From the NCBI GenBank assembly GCA_947588205.1, contig CANPYG010000011.1, positions 1 to 43,783 of the forward strand: 43,783 bases of DNA. Reading direction: 5' to 3'. Both the position numbers and the translations under genes were made by a program. This document shows, in pieces, positions 1 through 8,865 of this stretch (position 1 is its first letter; every line of letters begins with the position of its first letter). Source of the stretch: an uncultured Acetatifactor sp. Its GTDB lineage: Bacteria; Bacillota; Clostridia; Lachnospirales; Lachnospiraceae. A model generated the notes under the pieces. That model was not told the origin of the DNA and searched no databases. It worked only from the letters and a program-made list of their open reading frames with translations.

Positions 1-511
1 CCGCATATGCGCACTGTCCGAAGTTGCCGAACAGACCTGCACCGGAAGCGAAGTTGACCACGGTTCCCTTGGTCTCCTTCAGATAAGGATAGCACGCCTT
101 CATGTAATAGAACGTAGCATAAAGCCCGGAATAAACTGCAAGGTCAAACTGTGCCGTGGTATGGTCTGCAAGCGTAACGCCTGACGCGGACGCCTGCGCA
201 TTGTTGATGAGCACGTCGATCCTGCCAAAGGTTTCTATGGTCTGCTTGACCACTTCCCCTACAACTGCCTCGTTATCGGCCCCTGCGTTCACATCGGCCT
301 GCACAATCAGCACCTTGATGCCATAGAGACGCTCCAGTTCCTCCTTGGCATCCTCCAGCTTCTTCACATTACGTCCGGTAATGACCAGGTTGGCCCCTTC
401 CTTTGCATAGGCGGTAGCGATACCGTAACCGATAGAACCGCATCTTCCATCGCGCAGGGCTGCGCGGCCTGCACCGGTGATAATTGCTGTCTTACCTGTT
501 AAAAATCCCAT
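1..511 (-). CDS. Short-chain dehydrogenase (SDR), 12-alpha-hydroxysteroid dehydrogenase-like, 3' part missing
   Basis: This is the N-terminal 170 residues of an NAD(P)-dependent SDR oxidoreductase; the gene runs off the left edge. A Rossmann Gly-rich segment begins at about residue 12 (TGAG) and continues to GSIGYG at 25-30, with a short insertion between. TGRN at 45-48 lies where the cofactor adenosine is bound, LINNAQ at 101-106 replaces the usual NNAG, Ser156 lies in NFASGAG and the catalytic Tyr169 is in QCAYA. The active-site Lys is outside the window. The NNAQASASG, YSGLYATFYYM and NFASGAGLFGN stretches match what I remember of the Clostridium group P 12-alpha-hydroxysteroid dehydrogenase, which would make it a bile-acid enzyme. 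SDR membership is certain; the substrate is inferred. ATG at 511 follows a purine-rich AGAGGAAG site. Confidence 0.85.
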   Translation of the reverse strand, partial: MGFLTGKTAIITGAGRAALRDGRCGSIGYGIATAYAKEGANLVITGRNVKKLEDAKEELERLYGIKVLIVQADVNAGADNEAVVGEVVKQTIETFGRIDVLINNAQASASGVTLADHTTAQFDLAVYSGLYATFYYMKACYPYLKETKGTVVNFASGAGLFGNFGQCAYA

Positions 512-580
512 TGTTCTCTCTTCCTCTCTCTTTTTATTCTCACTTACAGTACGGATTGCATGTCCGCATTCCTACAAACT

Positions 581-609
581 ATTTTAATCTATTTTTAAAC
601 ATTTGACAA
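581..609 (-). promoter_or_regulatory. Promoter of the SDR gene
   Basis: On the minus strand TTGTCA (604-609) is followed after exactly 17 bp by TAAAAT (581-586), a good sigma-A pair about 70 bp upstream of the SDR start. Its -35 box overlaps the TTGACA used in the other direction. Confidence 0.5.
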
Positions 610-633
610 GGGGGGTATCTATATAATTATAAC
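603..633 (+). promoter_or_regulatory. Candidate promoter of the S8 peptidase gene
   Basis: A consensus TTGACA lies at 603-608. The downstream A/T-rich stretch offers TATAAC at 628-633 (19-bp spacer) or ATTATA at 626-631 (17 bp). The perfect TATAAT at 622-627 is only 13 bp away and unlikely to be used. Start-site choice is therefore uncertain. Confidence 0.35.
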
Positions 634-656
634 AAGGCAATCAAGAAAAGGCTTGC

Positions 657-2504
657 ATGAAGCTTATGAGCCAGAAACTGGAAAATATTCTGAATCTCGC
701 CCTGGAAACGCCCGAAGAGACACGCGCGCTGACGGATTCCCTCAATGTCGGATTTGATACCCTCAATAAAAGCTGGGAGCTGATCGTGAAATATAACGGC
801 GCCTTAGAGCGTCTGAACGCCCTGGAGCGCCCAGGCGCTCCAGGGATCATTGCAGAACCTCTGATCGCAGGCTATGCGGTCCTGACCGTGCCCGAGACCC
901 TGGTGGAAGCTGTCGCCGGTCTTCCTGAAATTGAATATGTGGAGAAACCAAAAAGATATTATTACAGTGATAAAAAGGAAGCCCCCTCTCCCAACGAACT
1001 TCAGGCCTGCGTGAATCCCGAAATCGGCACCGCCTCCTGCATCCTGCCCGTTACATTGAGGGAGCCGTATTTATCCGGGAAAGGAATCCTGATTGCCGTA
1101 CTGGATTCCGGAATCGACTATAGCAGGCAGGATTTCCGTAAACCGGACGGCTCCACCAGGATCCTCTATCTCTGGGACCAGACCCTGCGGCCGACGCCTG
1201 AAAGCGCAGCTGCTTACAGCATCCCCATCCGGCGCCGTTCCCCGGAGGGTTTTTCCATGGGAGTGGAATTTGACAGCGCACAGATAAACGCCGCCCTCTC
1301 CCAGAGCAGCCGTATGGACGCCCTGAATCTGGTTCCAAGCATTGATACAAGCGGTCATGGAACCGCTGTCGCAGGAATTGCCGCTTCCAGCGTAGAGGGA
1401 GTTGCCCCTGAAAGCAGTCTTCTGATCGTCAAGCTGGGTCTTCCCGATGAGGACGGTTTCCCAAGGACCACCGAGATCATGCGGGGCGTGACCTATGCTG
1501 TCCGAAAAGCCCAGGAGCTGGGCATGCCCCTGGTCATCAACTTAAGCTTTGGCAACAGCTATGGAGCCCATGATGGCAGCTCGCTGCTGGAACGTTTCCT
1601 GGACAACGCCTCCGAAATCGGCAGGACGACTATTTGTGTTGGCAGCGGGAACGAGGGAAATTCCTCCGGCCACGCGCAGGGCAATGTCGCGCAGAAACCC
1701 GTCACGGAGCTTGCCGTGGCAAATTATGAGCGTTCCTTAAGCATCCAGCTTTGGAAACACTATGCCGATATCTACCGCATCAGCCTGCGCTCTCCGGGCG
1801 GAGTCACCAGAGAACTACCGGATACCCTTTCTCCGGAAAAATATACCCTGCGCATGGAAAATACGGAGCTTCTCATCTACCTGGGGGAACCGACTCCCTA
1901 TTCCGTAGACCAGGAAATCTATTTTGAGCTGATCCCTGCCTCCGGTCCTTATATCGACAGCGGAATCTGGCAGATCAGAATTGAGCCTATAAAATCGGTG
2001 ACCGACGAATATTACCTTTATCTCCCCGGCAGCGCTGCCCGAAGCATCGGAACCGGTTTTTACAACCCTACGCCGGAAGTCACTCTGACGATCCCTTCCA
2101 CGGCGGCCAAAGTCATCACCGTGGGCGCTTATGACAGCGCCTATGATTCCTACGCTGATTTTTCCGGGAGAGGCTATGCAAATCCGGGGCGGACCATCGG
2201 TATCGTAAACGCAGGTCTGACGAAACCGGATCTGGCCGCTCCTGGCGTCAACATTCTCGCCCCCGACCTCTATGGGGGCTATCTGCCCGTTACGGGAACC
2301 TCCTTCGCCACGCCCATTGTCAGCGGATGCGCGGCTCTCCTGATGGAATGGGGAATCATTAACGCCAACGACCCCTTCCTCTATGGGGAAAAGGTAAAAG
2401 CCTACCTGAGAAACGGCGCGCGCCCCATACGGGGCGAGACCGACTACCCCAATAACAGGGTCGGATTCGGAGCGCTCTGCCTCAGCGATTCCCTGCGCCT
2501 ATAA
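657..2504 (+). CDS. S8 family (subtilisin-like) serine peptidase, Csp-like
   Basis: This 615-residue subtilase has an intact catalytic triad: Asp150 in LDSGID, His234 in GHGTAVAG and Ser549 in GTSFATP. The oxyanion-hole region lies around the GSGNEG stretch. Residues 1 to about 130 form an N-terminal prodomain-like part, and about 200 residues are inserted between the oxyanion region and the Ser motif. This resembles the Csp-type germination proteases and their paralogues common in Clostridia. No signal peptide is visible, so it is probably intracellular or spore associated. AGAAAAGG ends 5 bp before ATG 657, which supports this start over the ATG at 666. It is divergent from the SDR gene. 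A role in spore germination is family inference; no other csp or spore gene is next to it. Confidence 0.9.
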   Translation: MKLMSQKLENILNLALETPEETRALTDSLNVGFDTLNKSWELIVKYNGALERLNALERPGAPGIIAEPLIAGYAVLTVPETLVEAVAGLPEIEYVEKPKRYYYSDKKEAPSPNELQACVNPEIGTASCILPVTLREPYLSGKGILIAVLDSGIDYSRQDFRKPDGSTRILYLWDQTLRPTPESAAAYSIPIRRRSPEGFSMGVEFDSAQINAALSQSSRMDALNLVPSIDTSGHGTAVAGIAASSVEGVAPESSLLIVKLGLPDEDGFPRTTEIMRGVTYAVRKAQELGMPLVINLSFGNSYGAHDGSSLLERFLDNASEIGRTTICVGSGNEGNSSGHAQGNVAQKPVTELAVANYERSLSIQLWKHYADIYRISLRSPGGVTRELPDTLSPEKYTLRMENTELLIYLGEPTPYSVDQEIYFELIPASGPYIDSGIWQIRIEPIKSVTDEYYLYLPGSAARSIGTGFYNPTPEVTLTIPSTAAKVITVGAYDSAYDSYADFSGRGYANPGRTIGIVNAGLTKPDLAAPGVNILAPDLYGGYLPVTGTSFATPIVSGCAALLMEWGIINANDPFLYGEKVKAYLRNGARPIRGETDYPNNRVGFGALCLSDSLRL

Positions 2505-2543
2505 AAGAGAGCAAATAAAGTATTCCTATTACCCCTCCTTTTG

Positions 2544-2552
2544 TGGTATAAT
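2544..2552 (+). promoter_or_regulatory. Extended -10 promoter before the AraC gene
   Basis: TGG precedes TATAAT (2547-2552), forming an extended -10. No clear -35 is seen, which extended -10 promoters tolerate. It lies about 95 bp before the AraC start. Confidence 0.4.
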
Positions 2553-2646
2553 TTTTTATACGATGTTCAAAAGGGCAGGGCGCCATCGGATCTCTGCCCA
2601 CATAACCCCGTAGAGCCGTGGCAAATACCAAAAGGAGGCTGTTCCC

Positions 2647-3534
2647 ATGCCATATCCCCATATTTCATATCCGGATCCGAACTATCCCGTACAGCTTTTC
2701 ACCTATCATTCCTCCACCATTGAAAATATCCCTTTTCACTGTCATTGGCATAAGGATCTGGAACTGATCCTTGTGGAGTCCGGTACGCTATCCATACAGG
2801 TTGACGACCAGAATCTCCTTTTACAGGCAGGTCAGGGGCTTTTTATCAATCAAAACGTTCTGCACACCCTCCATTCCATACCCGGCTCGTCCTTCAGCAT
2901 CGCGGGGCTGCGTTTTCTGCCTGATCTCATCTTTCCCCATCCTACGGGCGATCTGGCCGACAGGTATTTCACCCCTGTCTTAAACGTCCCGCACCTGCAG
3001 TACCTTCTTCTGGATAGGGAAAACAGGGAAACCTCCGACATACTGCTTTTATTAAAGCAGCTCCTCCCTGCCGGTAAGAGCCAGGCGCCCGCCCATGAAT
3101 TTGATGTGATCGCAATGCTTTACAGATTTTGGAAATATCTGGTGCAATTATCCGTCCAGAGGCAGATGCAGACCTCCCGGCATCTGTCCCACTACGACAG
3201 CCAGCGTATTAAGCTTGCCCTGGATTATATCAATGAACATTACGCCGAGCCTGTCACCCTGGAAGATATCGCCGCCTCCATCCACACCAGCAACAGCGAA
3301 TGCTGCCGCTGCTTTAAGCGGGTGTTAGGGGTAACCCCCTTTGAGTATCTGCTAAAATTCCGCATTTTTGAGGCTGCTGCCCTCCTGCAGACACAAAAAG
3401 CGGCGATGGAAACAATCTCCGGTCTCGCCGCTTCCGTAGGCTTCAACAGCCCCAGTTATTTCAATAAAAAATTTAAAGAATACCTTCACTGTACCCCAAA
3501 AGAATACCGTAACAATTATTTGCAGACCCCTTAG
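2647..3534 (+). CDS. AraC family transcriptional regulator with N-terminal cupin
   Basis: This is a 295-residue cytoplasmic DNA-binding regulator. Residues 1-130 form a cupin-like sensor with HCHWHKDLEL near the N-terminus, typical of sugar-responsive AraC proteins. The last 100 residues hold the two-helix-turn-helix AraC domain, with YINEHYAEPVTLEDIA, then SVGFNSPSYFNKKFKEY and the signature TPKEYR at the end. AGGAGG lies 9-10 bp before ATG 2647. It ends 6 bp from the convergent aminopeptidase gene. No sugar-utilisation operon is adjacent, so the target is unknown. Length and architecture are normal for the family. Confidence 0.92.
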   Translation: MPYPHISYPDPNYPVQLFTYHSSTIENIPFHCHWHKDLELILVESGTLSIQVDDQNLLLQAGQGLFINQNVLHTLHSIPGSSFSIAGLRFLPDLIFPHPTGDLADRYFTPVLNVPHLQYLLLDRENRETSDILLLLKQLLPAGKSQAPAHEFDVIAMLYRFWKYLVQLSVQRQMQTSRHLSHYDSQRIKLALDYINEHYAEPVTLEDIAASIHTSNSECCRCFKRVLGVTPFEYLLKFRIFEAAALLQTQKAAMETISGLAASVGFNSPSYFNKKFKEYLHCTPKEYRNNYLQTP

Positions 3535-3540
3535 ATTTTA

Positions 3541-4878
3541 TCATTCCCCATAGAAGCATTTCAGCGCGGAAATGGCATATTCCGTGTCCCTGCTTCCGGC
3601 GGTCTCCACAGCTGAGTGCATCGCCAGCTGGGGCAAACCGATATCTACCGAGGAGATAGACACATGGGCCGTGGAAATATTGCCCAGGGTAGATCCCCCG
3701 GCGATATCCGAACGGTTCGCATAGGTCTGATAGGGCACGCCCGCCTGTCTGCAATAGCCCTTCATTCTGGCGGCGGAAAGACCGTCCGTGGTATATTTCT
3801 GACTGCCCTGATATTTGATCACGATGCCCCCATTCAGATATGGACGATTCGTAGGATCAGCTTTTTCTGGATGATTCGGATGCACCGCGTGGGCGTTATC
3901 GGCAGAGATTAAAAATCCACCTGCCACATATCGATGATAATCGCCCTCAGACTGTCCCAGCGCCCCGCACAGCCTCTTTAAGGAATCCTCCAGGAAAGTG
4001 GAATCCGCGCCCTGCTTTGTTCCGCTTCCCACCTCTTCATTGTCGAAAACCGCGCACACGTTCAAATACTGCTTCGGAGTTCCCTCTAAGAAGGCACGCG
4101 CTGCAGAATATACGCTTTGAAGATCATCCAGCCTTGAGGACAATACAAATTGTCCGTCTGCCCCCAAAAGCCTTCCCTTGTCTCTCACATAAAGGAACAG
4201 GTCATGTCCCATGACCGCTTCTGCATCCACACAGGCAGCCTCCGCAAGCATTTTCAGAAGCGAGCCCTTTTCCTGGCTTCCATCCCCGAACAGGGGAAGC
4301 ATATCCACCTGCGGATTGTACTCCGCTCCACTGTTCATATCCCGGTTCATGTGAATTGCCACATTGGGGATCACCAGCAAATCCCTATCCAGATTCACCA
4401 GCCTGCTCTCCAGGCCATGACCCGTGTCCACCACAAGTCTTCCCGCAACAGACAAGGGTCTGTCCAGCCAGGTAGAAAGGATCATACCCCCATACTTTTC
4501 CGTATTCAGCTTCACATACTGATTCTCCACCATAATCTCCGGCAGTTCCTTCACCTTAAAAGTGGGGGAGTCGCTGTGGGAAGCCGTAATATGGAAGCCT
4601 TTCCACAATGGACCTCCCTGACCTTCCCTCCTGACCGGAACCTGAAATGCGATCAGGGAGGAATCGTTTCTGGTCACATAGAATTTTCCTGTTTCCTTAT
4701 CAGCCTTTTCCTTCCATGCGCAGATTCCGGCAGCCCTGCTCCAGTCCTCCCCTTCCGACAATCCGGAATATCCTTCCTGCTTAAGCATCCGCACAAGATT
4801 GTCCACTGCGTGGAAACAGGTCGGGCTTTTCTCTATAAAATCCAGCATCTTTTTTGATGTCTGTTGATAATCTTCCAT
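3541..4878 (-). CDS. M18 family aminopeptidase (aspartyl aminopeptidase type)
   Basis: This 445-residue metallopeptidase probably removes N-terminal residues from peptides in the cytoplasm. The two-zinc M18 motifs are present: HSDSP with the first metal-ligand His, the NEEVGSGT catalytic glutamate region, and NAHAVHPNH with further His ligands. LNGGIVIKYQG and the C-terminal PQLAMHSAVE also match the family. Length is typical of M18 enzymes. It is convergent with the AraC gene, and the DJ-1 gene lies 70 bp upstream in the same direction, so the two may be co-transcribed. Substrate preference cannot be read from sequence. Confidence 0.93.
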   Translation of the reverse strand: MEDYQQTSKKMLDFIEKSPTCFHAVDNLVRMLKQEGYSGLSEGEDWSRAAGICAWKEKADKETGKFYVTRNDSSLIAFQVPVRREGQGGPLWKGFHITASHSDSPTFKVKELPEIMVENQYVKLNTEKYGGMILSTWLDRPLSVAGRLVVDTGHGLESRLVNLDRDLLVIPNVAIHMNRDMNSGAEYNPQVDMLPLFGDGSQEKGSLLKMLAEAACVDAEAVMGHDLFLYVRDKGRLLGADGQFVLSSRLDDLQSVYSAARAFLEGTPKQYLNVCAVFDNEEVGSGTKQGADSTFLEDSLKRLCGALGQSEGDYHRYVAGGFLISADNAHAVHPNHPEKADPTNRPYLNGGIVIKYQGSQKYTTDGLSAARMKGYCRQAGVPYQTYANRSDIAGGSTLGNISTAHVSISSVDIGLPQLAMHSAVETAGSRDTEYAISALKCFYGE

Positions 4879-4948
4879 TTTTTCTCCATTTCTGAGCGCT
4901 TTTACGATAAGCTCTCCTGCAATAGGCGGCGCAAACCTCTATATCCCC

Positions 4949-5500
4949 TTATCCCGGGAAAACAACCTGCTTTGCAATCTGCTCCGCTCTCTCCTGCCCA
5001 CAGCATACCCCGATAATCTTCAGGGCAAAGTGGATGGAGCATCCCATTCCTCTTCCGGTGATCACATTTCCTGCTGTCACGGCAGGCTCATACACAACAT
5101 CAGCGCCCTTAAGCTGCTCTTCGAATCCCGGATAACAGCACGCCCTTCTGCCTTCCAGGATCCCCCTGTGCCCTAAGATGCTGGGAGCCGCACAGATTGC
5201 GGCGACATATTTCCCGCCTTCAAAGAATGCATCCACCTTCTCCATGAGGACGCCGCAGGCTTCCAGATTCTGCGTTCCAAACTTTCCTCCGGGAAGGATC
5301 AGCATGTCAAGCTTGTTGAAATCAAGGTTCTCAAGCAGCGCGTCCGCCTCCACCCGGATCCCGTGAGAGCCGTTTACCGTCAAAGAAGCGCCGATTGCCG
5401 CCATAGTGACCGTAAGCCCCGCCCTGCGGCAAAGATCCACCACGGTCAGACCTTCAATCTCTTCAAATCCATCCGCCAAAAAAATTGCAAGATTCTTCAT
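4949..5500 (-). CDS. DJ-1/PfpI family protein
   Basis: This 183-residue protein belongs to the DJ-1/ThiJ/PfpI superfamily (class I glutamine amidotransferase-like fold). It begins with the typical strand (LAIFLADGFEE), has LILPGG at mid-length and the nucleophile-elbow cysteine in AAICAAP, which is the oxidisable or catalytic Cys of the family. I chose the ATG at 5500 because AAGAAGGG lies 8 bp upstream. The frame is open to a further ATG at 5566 but no ribosome binding site precedes it. Family members include chaperones, deglycase-like enzymes and proteases, so the reaction is unknown. It probably shares a transcript with the M18 gene. Confidence 0.88.
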   Translation of the reverse strand: MKNLAIFLADGFEEIEGLTVVDLCRRAGLTVTMAAIGASLTVNGSHGIRVEADALLENLDFNKLDMLILPGGKFGTQNLEACGVLMEKVDAFFEGGKYVAAICAAPSILGHRGILEGRRACCYPGFEEQLKGADVVYEPAVTAGNVITGRGMGCSIHFALKIIGVCCGQERAEQIAKQVVFPG

Positions 5501-5580
5501 GTCCGATACCCTTCTTTCTTCCTCCATTTTTGTCTCCATTATAAAATCTTTTTTCCAATCTGTCACTATTTTTTTTGCGG

Positions 5581-5752
5581 CAGTTCAGCCGCGCCATTCG
5601 CGAAGCCGCGCTACGCGCTTTCCGTCGCTCCGCGACTCCCTTTGCTCATAAAATGGCGCTCCCATGTCGAACAAAGTTCGACTTGCCGCCGGACATGATG
5701 GAAAATTCGTGCGAGCACGATTTTCCATCATGTCTGGCGGCTGGCTGAACTG
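5581..5752. repeat. Cloverleaf-like intergenic palindromic element
   Basis: A perfect 10-bp inverted repeat (5581-5590 with 5743-5752, CAGTTCAGCC) closes a 172-bp element with three further branches. Branch A pairs 5591-5598 with 5652-5659. Branch B is 5666-5682, a 7-bp stem with an AAA loop. Branch C pairs 5685-5706 with 5720-5741 (21 of 22), extended by a TCGTGC/GCACGA tip. The branches abut with almost no unpaired bases, forming a four-way junction. It holds no convincing gene. It may be a MITE-like repeat or a structured RNA; no target duplication is obvious. Confidence 0.7.
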
Positions 5753-5782
5753 TTACATCATAAACTCTTAAGAATAATTTCA

Positions 5783-5811
5783 TTGCATTCTGAAAGTATA
5801 GCAGGTATAAT
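5783..5811 (+). promoter_or_regulatory. Promoter of the CYTH gene
   Basis: TTGCAT (5783-5788), a 17-bp spacer and a perfect TATAAT (5806-5811) lie about 130 bp before the CYTH start. Confidence 0.55.
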
Positions 5812-5943
5812 AAAAAATGACGCTTCTGCAGTTTACTGTGTTAAAAAATCCTTACAGATAACCTATGCAGATCAGGACATGAAACGCAAAACGTGAAATA
5901 AACTGCCCGTACAGACAGGCTGAAAGGTATAAGGAAATCAGAT

Positions 5944-6441
5944 ATGGAAATAGAACGTAAATTTACAATAAAAAAGCTTCCGGATAATCTGGAGCAGTAT
6001 CCGCACCATGAGATCGAGCAGGCATACCTGAACACCGATCCTGTCATCAGGGTGCGCAAGCAGGATGACGATTATTACATGACCTATAAGGGACGCGGCA
6101 TGATGGCAAGGGAGGAGAGCAATCTTCCGCTGAACCGTAACGCATACTATCATCTGCGCGACAAGGCGGACGGCAATATTATCTCCAAAACACGGTACCT
6201 GATCCCCTTAAAGCATCCAGGTTTCCATGAGGGCTGGCCCACGCCGCCGGAGGATTATACCCTGACCATCGAGCTGGATGTCTTTCATCCGCCTCTCGCC
6301 CCTCTCATTCTGGCAGAGGTGGAATTCGGAAGCCGGGAAGCCGCTGTCGCTTTCCAGCCGCCGGAGTGGTTCGACGAGGACGTGACCTACCGCCAGGAAT
6401 ATCACAACTCCTATCTCTCCACCAAGCGGCGCAGACAGTGA
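5944..6441 (+). CDS. CYTH domain protein (triphosphate tunnel metalloenzyme)
   Basis: This 165-residue soluble protein opens with the diagnostic ExExK motif (MEIERKF), followed by the charged beta-strand pattern of a triphosphate tunnel: RVRKQDDDYYMTYKG, then ELDVF and LAEVEFGS. Such proteins hydrolyse inorganic triphosphate or thiamine triphosphate, or make cAMP. The small single-domain bacterial type is usually a triphosphatase. The start follows AAGGAAA with normal spacing. It is convergent with the ABC transporter operon, leaving 31 bp between stop codons. The exact substrate is not evident. Confidence 0.88.
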   Translation: MEIERKFTIKKLPDNLEQYPHHEIEQAYLNTDPVIRVRKQDDDYYMTYKGRGMMAREESNLPLNRNAYYHLRDKADGNIISKTRYLIPLKHPGFHEGWPTPPEDYTLTIELDVFHPPLAPLILAEVEFGSREAAVAFQPPEWFDEDVTYRQEYHNSYLSTKRRRQ

Positions 6442-6472
6442 CAGAATTCCGTACCGCTTCGCAGTGGAAGCC

Positions 6473-8020
6473 TCACCCAAAGACTCCGGAGGCTTCCAGA
6501 AGCTGGGCAGTATAAGGATGGCTGTGCTCGAAATAGACCTTCCGGGGAGTGCCTTCCTCTACGATCTCCCCATCCTGCATGATCATCACCCTGTCACAGA
6601 TCTGGTACACCACACGCAGGTCATGGGAGATAAACAAAATCGCCAGTCCCATTTCATCCCTAAGCTGCGCCAGAAGGCGTAAAATCTGCGCCTGTATCGT
6701 CACGTCCAGGGCGGATACCGCTTCGTCCGCCACAAGCACCTCCGGCCTGCTCATCAGCGCGAGACCGATACAGACCCTCTGCCGCTGACCGCCGGAAAGC
6801 TGTCTTGGGTAGCGTTCCGCGATGGACTCCTCCAGCCCCACCTTTTTTAACATCTCAAGAACCATCCTGTGCCTCTCCGCCTTCGAGAGTCCTCCCTGCA
6901 GGCGCAGGGGCTCCTCCAGAAGCCATCCCACACTCTTTGCGGGATTCAGAGAACCATAGGGATCCTGAAATACCATCCGCACCTTGCCCGCTCCGGTAAG
7001 GCGTCCCCTGTAATCCCCCTTCAGACCCACAATAATTTTAGCGAGGGTGCTTTTCCCGCATCCGCTCTCCCCCACCAGACCCAGGATCTCACCTTTTTTC
7101 AAAGAAAAGGAAATACCCTTCAGGACCTCCTTCTCAACGCCCTTTCCGAACAATCCGTCAGAAGCCCTGTATCCTGCGGCAATATCCTCCGCCCGGAAAA
7201 CCTCCAAAGCGCCGTCTAAATCCTTCTCCTGCTTCCCCCTGTCACAGGAAGGAATGGAGGCGATCAGCCGCTTCGTATATTCCTCACGGGGAGACCTAAA
7301 AATTGCCTCTACATCTCCCTGCTCCACAATATAACCATTCTGCATGACCACCACGCGCCTGCAAAGCCGGCGCACCAGACTCAGGTCATGGGAAATGAAC
7401 AGAATCGCTGTTTTCTGCTCCTCATTGAGCTTCAGAAGAAGCTTAATGATCTGTGCCTGAATGGTCACATCCAACGCCGTGGTAGGCTCATCCGCCACAA
7501 GGATCTTCGGCTTACAGACGATGGCAGCAGCGATCATCACTCTCTGGCGCATCCCTCCGGACAACTCATGAGGGTACTGCCCATAAACCTTCTCGGGTTC
7601 CGCAAGCTCTGCTTCCCGAAGCGCCCATATGGCGCGTTCATAGCATTCTTCCTTTGACAGATCCGTATGAAGCCTCAGAGCCTCCTCCACCTGCCAGCCT
7701 ATTTTCTTCACCGGATTTAAGCTGGTCATCGGCTCCTGAAAAATAATACTGATTTCTTTTCCCTGCAGGGCGCGCATTTCCTGCCTGCTGCAGGTTAAAA
7801 GCTCCTTTCCTTCAAAAAGGATCTTTCCCTTCTTTTCCATATCATGCCTTGCAAGCAGACCGCACAGGGCCAGGGCGCTCATGGTCTTTCCTGAGCCGGA
7901 TTCCCCCACGATACCGACGATATCCCCTTCCTCCATGCTCAGATCAAAGTCATAAACAACAGTTTCCGGCACGGAATGGTCATGAAATTCAATATTCAAA
8001 TCCCTGATCTCCAGCATCAC
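6473..8020 (-). CDS. Dipeptide/oligopeptide ABC transporter, fused double ATP-binding protein
   Basis: This 515-residue protein joins two ABC ATPases that in many systems are separate (DppD and DppF). The first half has Walker A GESGSGKT with Lys45, the signature LSGGMRQR and a Walker B ending VADEPT. The second half has [16 protein letters not shown] and [10 protein letters not shown]. Each half ends with an ISHDL switch histidine. It would power a peptide or nickel-type importer at the inner face of the membrane. Its start overlaps the end of the permease gene by 4 bp, indicating translational coupling. The second Walker B has DEAVS in place of DEPTS, a small variation tolerated in this family. 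Confidence 0.95.
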   Translation of the reverse strand: MMLEIRDLNIEFHDHSVPETVVYDFDLSMEEGDIVGIVGESGSGKTMSALALCGLLARHDMEKKGKILFEGKELLTCSRQEMRALQGKEISIIFQEPMTSLNPVKKIGWQVEEALRLHTDLSKEECYERAIWALREAELAEPEKVYGQYPHELSGGMRQRVMIAAAIVCKPKILVADEPTTALDVTIQAQIIKLLLKLNEEQKTAILFISHDLSLVRRLCRRVVVMQNGYIVEQGDVEAIFRSPREEYTKRLIASIPSCDRGKQEKDLDGALEVFRAEDIAAGYRASDGLFGKGVEKEVLKGISFSLKKGEILGLVGESGCGKSTLAKIIVGLKGDYRGRLTGAGKVRMVFQDPYGSLNPAKSVGWLLEEPLRLQGGLSKAERHRMVLEMLKKVGLEESIAERYPRQLSGGQRQRVCIGLALMSRPEVLVADEAVSALDVTIQAQILRLLAQLRDEMGLAILFISHDLRVVYQICDRVMIMQDGEIVEEGTPRKVYFEHSHPYTAQLLEASGVFG

Positions 8021-8811
8021 TTCTCCCCCAATCCATCCGCCAGGAGACTGAATCCCAGCACCAGTATAATAATGGCAAGTCCCGGAAAGACCGCATACAT
8101 GGGCTGCTTGAACAGATAGGTCTGCGCCTCGGACAGCATTCTGCCCAGACTGGCGTCCGGGGGCTGTACCCCGATACCAAGATAGCTCATGCCCGCCTCG
8201 GCAAGCACCGCATTGTTAAATCCGATCATCACGGTCGGCACCATCACGCCCAGCGTATTGGGCAGGATATGCACGAACATGATACGCAGATGCCCGCATC
8301 CGAAAACCCTTGCATTTTTTACATAATCCATTTCCTTAAGCTTCAGGTACTGACTCCTCACCACCCTTGCGAAGCTGGGGATAAAGGCGATCCCCAAGGC
8401 CAGTATCACATGATACTTGCCGGAACCTAAGAGACTGACCACCACCAGCGCCATCAGGATGCTGGGGAAAGCAAACAGGGCGTCGTTCACACGCATCACG
8501 ACCTCATCCAGCCAGCCTCCGAAATATCCGGTAACGGAGCCGATCAGCGTACCTGCGCCAGCGCCGATGGCGACGGTTCCAAGCGCCACCACCAGGGTCG
8601 TCCTCGCCCCCACCATGACACGGGTAAAAATATCCCTGCCGAAGTTATCGCACCCAAAAGGATGGGCCGGGGATATTCTGGCAAAGCGCAGCCCATCGTT
8701 CATCGCCTCCGGATCATAGGGCAGGACAAAGCATCCTATCAGAATAAATAACAGCATTCCTCCGGCAAGTATTCCTCCCACCAGAAGATTATAATTGATT
8801 TTCTTTTTCAT
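8017..8811 (-). CDS. ABC transporter permease, DppC type
   Basis: This 264-residue inner-membrane permease has an N-terminal membrane segment, the OppC-like HPFGCDNFGRDIF region and a BPD_transp_1 domain with about five more helices. The EAA loop that docks on the ATPase is in ARVVRSQYLKLKEMDYVKNARVFG, given here only to locate residues 145-170. It pairs with the DppB permease encoded 54 bp upstream and overlaps the ATPase gene by 4 bp. Confidence 0.93.
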   Translation of the reverse strand: MKKKINYNLLVGGILAGGMLLFILIGCFVLPYDPEAMNDGLRFARISPAHPFGCDNFGRDIFTRVMVGARTTLVVALGTVAIGAGAGTLIGSVTGYFGGWLDEVVMRVNDALFAFPSILMALVVVSLLGSGKYHVILALGIAFIPSFARVVRSQYLKLKEMDYVKNARVFGCGHLRIMFVHILPNTLGVMVPTVMIGFNNAVLAEAGMSYLGIGVQPPDASLGRMLSEAQTYLFKQPMYAVFPGLAIIILVLGFSLLADGLGEK

Positions 8812-8865
8812 CTATACGGCCTCCTGCCTGCATCAACGGGTATACCTTCAACCCGAAAGTTCCTT

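Noticed and set aside
5363..5698. Plus-strand frames across the 5.6-kb palindromic element
   Set aside because: They overlap the DJ-1 gene antisense and translate hairpin arms; codon use and start sites do not support genes.
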